Assembly (NCBI GenBank): GCA_025359205.1
Contig: JANYHD010000010.1
Location: 62,001-126,000 of the forward strand
Origin: Gammaproteobacteria bacterium
GTDB taxonomy: Bacteria; Pseudomonadota; Gammaproteobacteria; Steroidobacterales; Steroidobacteraceae
DNA length: 64,000 nucleotides
Direction: 5' to 3'
Under the pieces are notes generated by a model. That model saw nothing but the letters and a program-made list of their open reading frames with translations. It made no database searches and was not told the origin of the DNA. A program made the translations under genes and the position numbers. Shown piece after piece: positions 37,403-46,562 of the stretch. Every line of letters starts with the position of its first letter. The stretch's first letter is position 1.

Positions 37403-38701
37403 TCAATGGCCAGCGGCAATGACCTGGCCGGCGCTCAGCGAGCGGCTGCTGTCGATCCGCAGCCACATGATGCCGCTGGCGATGGCGGCCACCGTGCCAG
37501 TCAGGAACGCGGCCGTCCAGGCATGCTGGGAAGAGAGCCAGGCGACCAGTGGCGTGCCGATCACGCCCCCGAGATTGCCGCCGGTATTGACGACACCAAA
37601 TGCGGCCATCGTGTGTTCACCCGCTACGGCAGTGGCCGCGGCACCATAAGCGCCTTCGGTTACCTCGACGGCGGCAAAGGCCAGGGACAGTGCCGCGATC
37701 GCGAGGTAAGCGCTGCTCGACTCGACGCCGACTATCAACAACAGACCAGCCAGGGGCAGCGACACCAGTGGTAGGGCACGGTAGCCGAAGCGCTGTCCAA
37801 AGCGTGCCGCCAGCCAGTCTGACAACATCCCCCCGCTCCCGGCGCCGATCCCGGCGGCAATGAACGGCAGCGTCGCGAGCCAGCCGCTCTCCAGCACCGA
37901 CAGATGCCGCTCCTGGACGAGGTACAGAAAGCACCAGGAAGTGAGCAGGTAGAACACGTAGTTCATGGCGGTGTACGACACCGTCAACCACAGCACATCG
38001 CGATTGCCCAGCACGCGCAGCAGATCTGCCCGTGTCACGGGGTGGGTTGCCGGGTGCGCGGGATTGGCGCGCAGTTCCTCGAGTTCGGCGGCGCTCACCG
38101 AGCTGTGTTCGGCCGGGCTGTTGCGGCCGTACCAGGCCCACAGTACGACCAGGGCCAGGGTCGGGAAGCTGGTCCACAGCAGCGCGTCCTTCCAGCCGTA
38201 GGCCTGCATCAGGATCGCGATCAGCGGCGCGCCGGCCGCGGAGCCGAAATGCAGCCCCGCAACCTGCAGGCCGTTGGCATAGGCCCACCGGCCGGCGGGA
38301 AACCAAGTCTCGATGACCCCGGTCGACAGCGGGAAGAACGGCGCTTGCGATATCCCGAGCAGCACGCGCGTCAGCACCAGCAGCGCGAACAGCGCCGCGC
38401 CGCTGAGCAGCAGCGGCGCCAGCGGCGTCATCACGGTGGCCGCGAAGCCCAACAGTCCGGTGATCACCAGTGCGGCGCGCGCGCCCAGCCATTCCCCCCA
38501 GATGCCGCCGGGCAATTGCATGAGTGTGTAGGCGGCCAGAAATGCCGTCAGCAGTGAGCCGAACCTGACCTGCGACAGGCCCAGCTCCGGCATCATCTGC
38601 ACCGCCGCGACGCTGAAGCTGGTGCGCTGCAGGTAAGCGATGAATGAGAAGCCGAACAGGTACGCGAAGATGACCCAGCGTACCCGCGGGCGACCCATCA
38701 T
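37403..38701 (-). CDS. MFS transporter (ACS-like)
   Basis: A 432-residue, 12-helix major facilitator with the pattern of the anion:cation symporter group: FAYLFGFSFIAYLQRTSFS in helix 1, QLPGGIWGEWLGARAAL at helices 2-3, and FFPLSTGVIETWFPAGRWAYANG near helix 4, where the family signature lies. It probably imports an organic anion or dipeptide-like compound. Its ATG overlaps the trkH stop by 4 nt, tying it to the trk operon. Confidence 0.87.
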   Translation of the reverse strand: MMGRPRVRWVIFAYLFGFSFIAYLQRTSFSVAAVQMMPELGLSQVRFGSLLTAFLAAYTLMQLPGGIWGEWLGARAALVITGLLGFAATVMTPLAPLLLSGAALFALLVLTRVLLGISQAPFFPLSTGVIETWFPAGRWAYANGLQVAGLHFGSAAGAPLIAILMQAYGWKDALLWTSFPTLALVVLWAWYGRNSPAEHSSVSAAELEELRANPAHPATHPVTRADLLRVLGNRDVLWLTVSYTAMNYVFYLLTSWCFLYLVQERHLSVLESGWLATLPFIAAGIGAGSGGMLSDWLAARFGQRFGYRALPLVSLPLAGLLLIVGVESSSAYLAIAALSLAFAAVEVTEGAYGAAATAVAGEHTMAAFGVVNTGGNLGGVIGTPLVAWLSSQHAWTAAFLTGTVAAIASGIMWLRIDSSRSLSAGQVIAAGH

Positions 38702-40155
38702 TTACGCCAGAACGCCGGCGTGAACAGGATGACTACCGTGAAGATCTCGACGCGCCCCAGGAACATGGCGGTCGTGCACATCCACAGCTGGAAGTCGTTG
38801 AGGTGCCCGTAGGTGTTGCCGGGGCCGACCGCGCCCAGGCCCGGGCCGACGTTGTTGATGCTGGCGATGATCGCGCTGACCGCCGAGAGGAAATCGAGCC
38901 CCGAGAGCAGCAGCGCGAAGGTCAGCGCGACGATGGTGATGAAGTACAGGAAGATGAAGGCCAGCACCGAGAACACCACGCGGTTGGAGACCAATTGGCC
39001 GGCGATCTTGAGCGGCGCAACCGCTTGCGGATGCACCAGCGAGAACATCTCGCGCGCGGATTGCTTGAGCAGCACCAGTGCGCGAAACACCTTGATGCCC
39101 CCGCCCGGGGAACCGCTGCTGGCGCACAGGCAGCTGAGGAACAGCATCCACATCGGCGCGAACACCGGCCAGCGGCCGTAGTCGGCGCTGTACAGGCCGC
39201 CGCCGGTGGCGATCGACACGAGGTTGAAGGACACGTAGCGCAGCGTCGTGGCGTAGTCGGGATAGACGTGGTTCAGCCACACGTGAATGCTCACGCCCAG
39301 ACAGCTGAAAGCGATCCACAGCACCAGCCACTTCGCTTCCGGATCGCGGCTGTAGGTGCCGGCCTCGCCCTTGCTCACGGCCATGAAATGCGTGGCGAAG
39401 TTCATGGCTGCAAGCAGCATGAACACCGCCAGCACGGCCTCGATCAGCGGCGAGTTGAAATACGCGATGTTGGCGTCGTGGGTGGAAAAGCCACCCAGCG
39501 ACAGCGCCGAGAAGGCATGGCAGACGGAGTCGAACCAGCCCATGCCGGCGCCGCGCAGGCACAACGCGCACAGCGCGGTCAGCCCGGCGTACACCAGCCA
39601 CAGCAGTTGCGCGGTCTGCGCGATGCGCGGCGCGAGCCTGGCGTCCTTGGCGCGACCGGGCGTGTCGGCGCGGTACATCTGCATGCCGCCGATCCCCAGC
39701 AGCGGCAGGATCGCCACCGCCATGACGATGATGCCCATGCCGCCCAGCCAGCTGAGCGCGTGGCGCCAGATCACGACCGAGCGCGGCAGCGTGTCGAGGC
39801 CAGAGAGCACCGTCGCGCCGGTGGTCGACAGGCCCGACATGGTCTCGAAGAAGGCGTGCGTGAACGACAGGCCGGGCAGCAGCATGAGCAGCGGCACGGT
39901 CGCCAGCGACGCCAGGGCCACCCAGGTCAGCGTCACCAGCAGGTAGCCGTCGCGCGCCTTCAGTTCGGTGCGGAAACGTAGCGTGAGCGTGCGGATGGCG
40001 AGGCCTGCCACCAGTGTCAGGGTGGCGCTGATCAGGAAAGCGCTGAACGCAGCTTCGTGATACAGGAGCGCTATCGCCATTGGCACGAGGAACAGGATCG
40101 AGAACAGCGACAACACCGAACCGAGCAGGTGTACGACGCCTAGGAGCGAGCGCAT
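38698..40155 (-). CDS. trkH: Trk potassium uptake protein TrkH
   Basis: A 485-residue K+ channel subunit. Selectivity-filter regions are visible: GLSTTGATVLSGLD (first pore loop), LGGFSTHDANIAYF (second), SIATGGGLYS (third) and INNVGPGLGAVGP (fourth). K+ passes through under control of the TrkA ring. Its gene follows trkA by 12 bp, and the pair lies upstream of the MFS-amine genes in the same direction. Confidence 0.96.
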   Translation of the reverse strand: MRSLLGVVHLLGSVLSLFSILFLVPMAIALLYHEAAFSAFLISATLTLVAGLAIRTLTLRFRTELKARDGYLLVTLTWVALASLATVPLLMLLPGLSFTHAFFETMSGLSTTGATVLSGLDTLPRSVVIWRHALSWLGGMGIIVMAVAILPLLGIGGMQMYRADTPGRAKDARLAPRIAQTAQLLWLVYAGLTALCALCLRGAGMGWFDSVCHAFSALSLGGFSTHDANIAYFNSPLIEAVLAVFMLLAAMNFATHFMAVSKGEAGTYSRDPEAKWLVLWIAFSCLGVSIHVWLNHVYPDYATTLRYVSFNLVSIATGGGLYSADYGRWPVFAPMWMLFLSCLCASSGSPGGGIKVFRALVLLKQSAREMFSLVHPQAVAPLKIAGQLVSNRVVFSVLAFIFLYFITIVALTFALLLSGLDFLSAVSAIIASINNVGPGLGAVGPGNTYGHLNDFQLWMCTTAMFLGRVEIFTVVILFTPAFWRK

Positions 40156-40167
40156 CGGCCGTGGTTC

Positions 40168-41535
40168 CTACTGCTCGCCCTGGAACAGGCGCTCGACTGC
40201 CTCGACGTGCCGCCGGTCGGCCACGAACACGATCAGGTGATCCTCGTTCTCGATCAGCGTGTCGTGATGGGCCATGATCACCTCTTCGCCGCGGGAGATG
40301 GCCACGACGCTGGCGCCCTGCGGCAGCTCGACTTCCTCGATGCGGCGGCCGATGACCCGCGAGCGCTCGGCGGTGCCGTGCACCACGACTTCGATGGCCT
40401 CGGCGATGCCGCGGCGCAGGGAGTGCACGCGCACGACGTCGCCGCGGCGCACATGCGCCAGCAGCGAGCCGATGGTGATGGTCTGCGGCGAGATCACCAC
40501 GTCGATGTTGCGGTTCTCCATCAGCTCTTCGTAAGCGGGGCGACTGACCAGCGCCATCACGCGGCTCGCGCCGAGGCGCTTGGCGAGCATCGCGGCCATG
40601 ACGTTCGCTTCGTCGGAGTTCGTCAGTGCCGCGAACACGTCCGCGCTGTCGACGTTTTCCTCGATCATCAGTTCTTCATCGGCGGCATCGCCCTGCAGCA
40701 CGATGGCATTCTGCAACAGCTCCGAAGCGCGGCGTGCACGGCGCGGATCGCGTTCGATGAGCTTGATCTGGTGGCTGTTCTCGAGCGTGCGCGCGAGCCG
40801 CAGCCCGATATTGCCGGCGCCGGCAATTACGAGCTTGCGCACCTTCGGCAGCCGCCGGCGCAGTTCCGCCAGCATCTTGGTGAGGTCATCGCGCGCGGCG
40901 ATGAAGAAGATCTCGTCGCCCTCGGCGATTACGGTGTCACCGGCGGGCGGCAAGAGGCGCCCGTCGCGGTAGATGGCCGCGACGCGGATGTCGGTCTCGG
41001 GCAGGTGCTCGCGCAGCGTGCGCAGGGGCTTGCCGACCAGCAGGCCCTCGGGCCGCGCGCGCACACCGGCGAGCTGCACGCGGCCGTCAGCGAAGTCCAC
41101 GACCTGCAGCGCGCCGGGGTTGGAGAGCAGGTGCGCGATGTAGTCCGTGACCAGCTCCTCTGGGCTGATCCATACGTCGACCGCGAGACCACCCTCGGCG
41201 AACAGTTGCGGGCGCGAGGTGTATTCGGCGGCGCGGATGCGCGCGATGCGGGTCGGCGTGCGGTACAGGAGCTGCGCGATCTGGCAGGCGACGATGTTGA
41301 CCTCGTCGCTGTTGGTCAGCGCGATCAGGATGTCGGTGTCGGCAATGCCGGCTGATTCGAGTACCGAGGGGTAGGATGCGTTGCCCGCCACGGCGCGGAT
41401 GTCGATGCGGTCCTGCAGGTCGCGCAGCACCTGCTCGTTGATGTCGACCACCGTGACTTCGTTGGCCGACTCGCCCGCCAGGCTCTGTGCGGCGGTGCGG
41501 CCCACCTGGCCGGCGCCCAGAATCAGGATCTTCAT
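40168..41535 (-). CDS. trkA: Trk system regulatory NAD-binding protein TrkA
   Basis: A 455-residue cytosolic protein with two RCK repeats. Each half begins with a Rossmann NAD(H) motif (MKILILGAGQVGRTAAQSLA, and KLVIAGAGNIGLRLARTLE near 233) and ends with a TrkA-C domain. It gates TrkH in response to nucleotides. It starts 34 bp after the uvrD stop, so uvrD, trkA and trkH may share a transcript. Confidence 0.96.
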   Translation of the reverse strand: MKILILGAGQVGRTAAQSLAGESANEVTVVDINEQVLRDLQDRIDIRAVAGNASYPSVLESAGIADTDILIALTNSDEVNIVACQIAQLLYRTPTRIARIRAAEYTSRPQLFAEGGLAVDVWISPEELVTDYIAHLLSNPGALQVVDFADGRVQLAGVRARPEGLLVGKPLRTLREHLPETDIRVAAIYRDGRLLPPAGDTVIAEGDEIFFIAARDDLTKMLAELRRRLPKVRKLVIAGAGNIGLRLARTLENSHQIKLIERDPRRARRASELLQNAIVLQGDAADEELMIEENVDSADVFAALTNSDEANVMAAMLAKRLGASRVMALVSRPAYEELMENRNIDVVISPQTITIGSLLAHVRRGDVVRVHSLRRGIAEAIEVVVHGTAERSRVIGRRIEEVELPQGASVVAISRGEEVIMAHHDTLIENEDHLIVFVADRRHVEAVERLFQGEQ

Positions 41536-41569
41536 CGTTGCACCATGAGTGTTGCCGGCCCCAGGATCC

Positions 41570-43777
41570 CTACACCGGTTCCAGTCGCGCGACGCTGAGC
41601 ATCAGCCATTTGGCGCCCTGCTGCTCGAAATTAACATGGACGCGGGCATGCGGTCCCTGGCCCTCGAGGTTCAGCACCACGCCTTCGCCGAACTTGCCGT
41701 GGCGCACCCGGGTGCCCAGCCGCATGCCGCCCGGTGTGGTCTCGACCGGGTTACGGAACATGCCGGCGGCCTCGCCGACGCCTGCGCGCCGGCCGGAAGC
41801 CGGCGCGGCGTAGCCGTGGCGGGTGAGCTGGATGCGCGGCCGCACCTCCTCGAGCAGGCCGGGCGGCAGTTCCTGGATGAAGCGCGAGGCGACGTTGTAG
41901 CTGTCGACGCCATGCAGCCGGCGCTGCTCGGCGTAGCAGAGGTAAAGTTGGCGCATCGCGCGCGTGATGCCGACATAACAGAGCCGGCGCTCCTCTTCGA
42001 GGCTGGCGAGCTCGTTGATCGAGCGTTGGTGCGGGAACAGCCCGTCTTCCATGCCGCACAGGAACACCACCGGGAATTCCAGGCCCTTGGCGGTGTGCAG
42101 CGTCATCATCTGCACGCAGTCGTCCCACTCGCTGCCCTGCGTCTCGCCGGACTCGAGCACGGCATGCGCGAGGAAACTCTGCAGGGGCGGCAGGTCTTCG
42201 CCCTCGGGCTCGTAGCCGCGCGCGGCGCTGACGAGCTCGGCGAGGTTCTCGATGCGCGCCTCGCCGCGGTCGGCCTTGTCCTTGCGGAAATGCTCGATCA
42301 GGCCGCTGTTGTTGATGACGTGATCGACCTGTTCATGCAGTGGCATGCCCTCGATGTCGCGTCCCAGCCGCTCGATCAGCGCCAGGAACCCGTGCAGCGC
42401 CGCCGCACCGCGCCCGGCAGTGGCCCGATCACCGGCGGCGGCCAACAAGGTGCCGGCGGCGCGCCATAGCGAGCTGCCCGCGCCCTTCGCCGCCTCGCGC
42501 AGCACATCGAGCGTGCGGGCGCCGATGCCGCGCACCGGCAGGTTGACGATCCGCTCGAAGGAACCATCGTCGTCGCGGTTGGCGATCAGGCGAATATACG
42601 CAAGCGCATCCTTGATCTCGGCGCGCTCGAAGAACCTGAGGCCCCCGTACACGCGGTAGGGAATGCGCGCCTGGATCAGCGTCTCCTCGAACACGCGCGA
42701 TTGCGCGTTCGAGCGGTACAGGATCGCGCACTCGCGCCGCAGCCCACCGCCGGCGATCCACTGCTGAATGCGTCCGAGTACGAACTCGGCTTCGTCGCGC
42801 TCGTTGTAGGCGCAGTACACGCGCACCGGCTCGCCGCGCGCGCCGCTGGTCCACAGCTCTTTGCCAAGGCGCGCGGAGTTGTTCGCAATCAGCGCGTTCG
42901 CGGCCTCGAGGATGGCCGCGCTCGAGCGGTAGTTCTGCTCTAGCTTGAACAACTGCGCCTGCGGAAAATCGCTGCGGAACTTCTGCAGATTCTCGACGCG
43001 CGCGCCTCGCCACCGGTATATGGACTGGTCGTCATCTCCCACAACGAACGGGAAACCAGTGGTGCCCACCAGCAGCCGGATCCACGCGTACTGGATCGAA
43101 TTGGTGTCCTGGAACTCGTCGACCAGCACGTGCTGGAAGCGTGAACGGTAATGCTGCAACAACTGCGGACGGTCACGCCACAGCTCGAAGGCGCGCAGCA
43201 ACAGCTCGGCGAAATCCACCGCACCCATGCGCGCGCAGGTCTGCTCGTACTCGATGTACAGGCGGATCAGCGTGCGCTCGGTCGGATCGCCGCCGTCCTT
43301 GAGCTGGGCCGGACGCCGGCCTTCGTCCTTGTGCTTGTTGATGAAGTACTGCACTTCGCGCGGCACGAAGCGGGTCTCGTCGAGTTCGAGCGCCTTAACT
43401 ACTTTCTTGACGAGCCGCAGCTGGTCTTCGCTGTCGAGGATCTGGAAGCTCTGCGGCAGGCCCGCTTCGCGCCAGTGCAGGCGCAACAAACGGTGCGCGA
43501 GGCCATGGAAGGTGCCCAGCCACATGGCTCCCCCGGAGGTGCCCAGGAGCGATTCGACCCGCGCGCGCATCTCCGCGGCGGCCTTGTTGGTGAAGGTGAC
43601 GGCGAGAATCCCGTGGGGTGTCGCGCCTTCCGCCTGGATCAGCCAGGCGATACGATGGATCAGCACCCGGGTCTTGCCGCTGCCCGCGCCAGCCAGCACC
43701 AGCGTCGCGCCCAGCGGCGCGGTGACCGCGGCGCGCTGGGGGTCGTTCAGGGGGCTGAGTATGGGCGAGACATCCAT
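41570..43777 (-). CDS. uvrD: DNA helicase II (UvrD)
   Basis: A 735-residue superfamily 1A helicase. Motif I is LVLAGAGSGKTRVL, motif II VDEFQDTN, motif III GDDDQSIYRWRGA, motif IV near YRSNAQSR, motif V TLHTAKGLEFPVVF and motif VI VGITRA. It unwinds DNA in mismatch and excision repair. ATG 43777 was chosen because MDVSPILSPLNDPQRAAV matches the UvrD N-terminus; the frame could extend nine codons. The C-terminal Tudor-like region (RVRHGKFGEGVVLNLEG) that binds RNA polymerase is present. Confidence 0.96.
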   Translation of the reverse strand: MDVSPILSPLNDPQRAAVTAPLGATLVLAGAGSGKTRVLIHRIAWLIQAEGATPHGILAVTFTNKAAAEMRARVESLLGTSGGAMWLGTFHGLAHRLLRLHWREAGLPQSFQILDSEDQLRLVKKVVKALELDETRFVPREVQYFINKHKDEGRRPAQLKDGGDPTERTLIRLYIEYEQTCARMGAVDFAELLLRAFELWRDRPQLLQHYRSRFQHVLVDEFQDTNSIQYAWIRLLVGTTGFPFVVGDDDQSIYRWRGARVENLQKFRSDFPQAQLFKLEQNYRSSAAILEAANALIANNSARLGKELWTSGARGEPVRVYCAYNERDEAEFVLGRIQQWIAGGGLRRECAILYRSNAQSRVFEETLIQARIPYRVYGGLRFFERAEIKDALAYIRLIANRDDDGSFERIVNLPVRGIGARTLDVLREAAKGAGSSLWRAAGTLLAAAGDRATAGRGAAALHGFLALIERLGRDIEGMPLHEQVDHVINNSGLIEHFRKDKADRGEARIENLAELVSAARGYEPEGEDLPPLQSFLAHAVLESGETQGSEWDDCVQMMTLHTAKGLEFPVVFLCGMEDGLFPHQRSINELASLEEERRLCYVGITRAMRQLYLCYAEQRRLHGVDSYNVASRFIQELPPGLLEEVRPRIQLTRHGYAAPASGRRAGVGEAAGMFRNPVETTPGGMRLGTRVRHGKFGEGVVLNLEGQGPHARVHVNFEQQGAKWLMLSVARLEPV

Positions 43778-43874
43778 CGGATTAGACCGGCTTTGGGGCC
43801 GCAAATTCTACCCCGGAGGCGCTCGCCCCGGGCGGCTACCTAATGGGCCGCAAACGAGCCGTAAAACGCGCCGA

Positions 43875-44666
43875 TTACCAGCTGTTGCGCAGCTCGCGCA
43901 AGGCCAGGAACACCTCGCGCGGCGTGGGCCTGGCCGGGAGCGTGGGCACACGCTGGCGGAGGGTGTCGATCAGGCCTGGCTCGGCCAACCGGAAGAAGCT
44001 GTTGACCGTGAATTCCTGCGCGAGCGTCAGCACCGCCTGCTCTTCAGGCGGCACCTTTTCTGAGCGCGCCAGCCAGTCCGCGGCCGCCTGGTTGTTGGTT
44101 TCGACGTGGCGCGTGAAGCGCAGGTTGTTGAGCAGGTAGTCGTGGCCGGGGTAGATGCGCGTGCTCGTCGGGAGGCGCGCGAGCTGCTGCGCGCAGGTCT
44201 TGAACAGGAGCTCGGGGTCGCCGCCGCCGCGGCAGTGACCGACACCGGCGTTGAACAGCGTGTCGCCCGAGAACAGCGCCGGCCCCTCAGCGTGCGCCAG
44301 CAGGCAGACGTGCGCGAGTGTGTGGCCCGGCGTGTCCAGGCACTCGAGTTCCACGCTGCGCCCAATGGTGATCACGTCACCAGCGGCCAGCCCCTGGTCG
44401 ACGCCGCCGATCATGCTGGCAGCGCGTGCGTGCGCCAGCACGCGGGCGCCCGTGGCCTTGACGAGTTCCGCGTTGCCCGCGGTGTGATCCTTGTGTTCGT
44501 GCGTGTTGACGATCTGCGTGATCTTCCAGCCGCGTTCATTCGCGCGCTGCAGGCAGGCGCGCCAGTCGAGCGGGTCTACTACGAGGGCCTCTCCGGTTTC
44601 GCTGCACGCTACTACGTAGTGGTAATTGCGCAGCTCGTTGGCTGCCCAGATGCGTTCGACGATCAT
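43875..44666 (-). CDS. gloB: Hydroxyacylglutathione hydrolase (glyoxalase II)
   Basis: A 263-residue metallo-beta-lactamase-fold enzyme that hydrolyses S-lactoylglutathione, the last step in methylglyoxal detoxification. The dinuclear metal motif THEHKDHTAGN is at about residue 54. Other ligands are in CLDTPGHTLAHV, FSGDTLF and IYPGHDYL. The C-terminal substrate-binding helices (TVNSFFRL, FLALREL) are of HAGH type. It is divergent from the DUF3293 gene with only 30 bp between starts. Confidence 0.93.
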   Translation of the reverse strand: MIVERIWAANELRNYHYVVACSETGEALVVDPLDWRACLQRANERGWKITQIVNTHEHKDHTAGNAELVKATGARVLAHARAASMIGGVDQGLAAGDVITIGRSVELECLDTPGHTLAHVCLLAHAEGPALFSGDTLFNAGVGHCRGGGDPELLFKTCAQQLARLPTSTRIYPGHDYLLNNLRFTRHVETNNQAAADWLARSEKVPPEEQAVLTLAQEFTVNSFFRLAEPGLIDTLRQRVPTLPARPTPREVFLALRELRNSW

Positions 44667-44696
44667 GGGTATCTAGCCTACGTCATAATATGAAGC

Positions 44697-45140
44697 ATGC
44701 AACAGGCCGTTGAACCGGACAGCGCACTCGAAGCCGCCTACCGCGGCACGCACTATGAAGTGCAGCTGCCCGATGGTGAACGGCTGACGCTGCGTGTCGA
44801 GGTGGTGAGTCCCGCGCTGCGGCTCATTCACGAACGCTGTGGCGTGACCTGCTCGGCCTTCCTGACGGCCTGGAATCCGCACAGCGTGCCGCAATCGGCC
44901 GCGCTGAATGCGGCCGCAAACCAGCAGCTGCAACAGCGCCTGGCCGCGCAGGGCCTGGACTGTTGGCCAGGGCGCGGCCGCGATCCGCACGGCAAATGGC
45001 CGCCGGAAGCGAGCCTGTTTGTGCCCGGCCTCGAGCTCGCTTCCGCCTGTTTCCATGGCCGGCACTTTGGCCAGAACGCGATCCTGCACGCGGGCGAGGA
45101 CGCAATGCCGCGCCTGGTGTGGCTGCAGCCACCGCGATGA
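44697..45140 (+). CDS. DUF3293 domain-containing protein
   Basis: A 147-residue soluble protein with the DUF3293 layout: SALEAAYRGTHYEVQ at the start, FLTAWNPHSVPQSAALN near residues 55-71 and FHGRHFGQNAILH near the end. Function is unknown. The stop codon lies inside a 15-bp tandem duplication that also contains the start of the next gene, so it is coupled to the EamA transporter. Confidence 0.85.
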   Translation: MQQAVEPDSALEAAYRGTHYEVQLPDGERLTLRVEVVSPALRLIHERCGVTCSAFLTAWNPHSVPQSAALNAAANQQLQQRLAAQGLDCWPGRGRDPHGKWPPEASLFVPGLELASACFHGRHFGQNAILHAGEDAMPRLVWLQPPR

Positions 45141-45157
45141 GCGCCACCGCGATGAGT
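45128..45157 (+). repeat. 15-bp tandem duplication at a stop/start junction
   Basis: Two adjacent 15-nt units GCCACCGCGATGAG plus C or T. The ATGA in unit 1 is both the upstream stop (45138-45140) and the first possible start of the EamA gene (45137). Unit 2 adds a second in-frame ATG (45152). The duplication adds five residues (M-SATA-M-SARA). Confidence 0.9.
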
Positions 45158-46012
45158 GCGCGCGCCTGGATGGCTTTCGCGGCGCTCGGCCTGATCTGGG
45201 GCGTGCCGTATTTCTTCATCAAGATTGCGGTACAGGAATTGTCGCCGTGGGTCGTGGCCTGGAGCCGCATCACGCTGGCCGCACTGGTGCTGTTGCCGAT
45301 CGCGTGGCGTCGCGGCGCGCTGCACGCGCTCGGCAAGCACAAGCTGTCGATCGCCGCGTTCGGGTTGATCGAGTTCGTGATTCCCTTTTCCGCCATCTCG
45401 ATCGGCGAGCGCTGGATCGATTCCTCGGTGACCGGCATCCTCATTGCCTCGGTGCCGCTGACCGTGCGCGTGATCTCACGTTTCTTCGGACTGCATGAGC
45501 CGCTCGGGCCATGGCGCCTCGCGGGCCTGCTGCTGGGGTTTTTAGGCGTTGTCTCGCTGCTGGGTTTTGGCAGCATCACAGGTCCGCTGGGCTGGGCGGG
45601 CGCGGGCTGCATGCTGCTGGCCGCCGTCTGCTATGCGGTCGGGCCGCTGATCATCCGCCGCCATCTCGGCGGACTCGATTCCTTCGGCCCGATCGCCGCG
45701 AGCCTCGCGGTATCCAGCGTCGCGCTGTTGGCGCCGGCGCTCCTGACATTCCCGCTGCACCAGCCCTCGGCACTCGCGCTCGCGTCGATTGCGATCCTGG
45801 GCTTAGCCTGCACCGCCGTGGCGATGTTGCTGATGTTCTACCTTGTCAACAATGCGGGTCCGGCGCGCGCCTCGGTGATCACCTACATCAATCCGGCGGT
45901 GGCGGCGCTGCTGGGCGTGGCGGTGCTGCACGAGCATCTGGGCATCGGCGGCATCACGGCGTTCGCGATGATCCTGGCTGGCTCCTGGCTCGCGACTCGC
46001 GCACGGAACTGA
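45137..46012 (+). CDS. EamA/DMT family transporter
   Basis: A 291-residue, ten-helix inner-membrane protein with two EamA repeats (FAALGLIWGVPYFFIKIAVQ to about 130, and GPLGWAGAGCMLLAAVCYAV to the end). Members export amino acids or other metabolites; the substrate is not readable. Start ATG 45137 overlaps the DUF3293 stop; ATG 45152 in the second repeat unit is equally possible. The 3' end overlaps the convergent FMN reductase gene by 59 bp. Confidence 0.88.
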   Translation: MSATAMSARAWMAFAALGLIWGVPYFFIKIAVQELSPWVVAWSRITLAALVLLPIAWRRGALHALGKHKLSIAAFGLIEFVIPFSAISIGERWIDSSVTGILIASVPLTVRVISRFFGLHEPLGPWRLAGLLLGFLGVVSLLGFGSITGPLGWAGAGCMLLAAVCYAVGPLIIRRHLGGLDSFGPIAASLAVSSVALLAPALLTFPLHQPSALALASIAILGLACTAVAMLLMFYLVNNAGPARASVITYINPAVAALLGVAVLHEHLGIGGITAFAMILAGSWLATRARN

Positions 46013-46562
46013 CTTCGCGCACGTGGCTAACGAAGCCCTGCAGGTAAACCTGCAGCTGCTCCTGCAGTTTTGCATCGCGCAGGGCGCCGCTCTCGTCGAA
46101 CACCTGCCCGGCGCGCGAGACCAGCATTCTTGAACCGGACCAGTGGCGCGCGCCCAGCACGCGCAGCACCGGGAGCCAGGCGGCCTGCGAAAGTATCGTG
46201 CCGAAGCCGCCGGGCGAGGCGCCAATCAGTCCCACTGGTTTGTCACCGAATACGCGCCTGATGTCACTCCCAGGCCGCGACAGCCAGTCGATCGCGTTCT
46301 TGAATACGCCCGGGATGCCGTTGTTGTACTCGGGCGTGGCCAGCAACAATCCATCCGCCGCCACGATGGCTTCTTTCAGCGAGGAGACGCTCTCGGGTAT
46401 GCCTGTGCCTGCCTCGAAGTCGGCGTCGTAGAGCGGAATGCCGTGCAACGTGCGGATGTCGAGCGTCGCGTCCGGCGGCAAGAGCGTGGCAGCCGTGCGC
46501 AGCAGAGAGGTATTGAAGGAGCCGCGCCGCAGGCTCCCGGACAGGCCGATGAGCGTGGTCAT
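45954..46562 (-). CDS. NADPH-dependent FMN reductase
   Basis: A 202-residue flavodoxin-like enzyme: IGLSGSLRRGSFNTSLLR binds the FMN phosphate near the N-terminus and TPEYNNGIPGVFKNAIDWLSRP is the family signature near 78-99, followed by the active-site loop PVGLIGASPGGFG. Such enzymes reduce FMN, quinones or chromate with NADPH. ATG 46562 overlaps the ctaB stop by one base (TGATG), so it is the last gene of the oxidase-assembly operon. About 20 extra C-terminal residues are coded opposite the end of the EamA gene. Confidence 0.88.
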   Translation of the reverse strand: MTTLIGLSGSLRRGSFNTSLLRTAATLLPPDATLDIRTLHGIPLYDADFEAGTGIPESVSSLKEAIVAADGLLLATPEYNNGIPGVFKNAIDWLSRPGSDIRRVFGDKPVGLIGASPGGFGTILSQAAWLPVLRVLGARHWSGSRMLVSRAGQVFDESGALRDAKLQEQLQVYLQGFVSHVREVSSVRESRARSQPGSSRTP

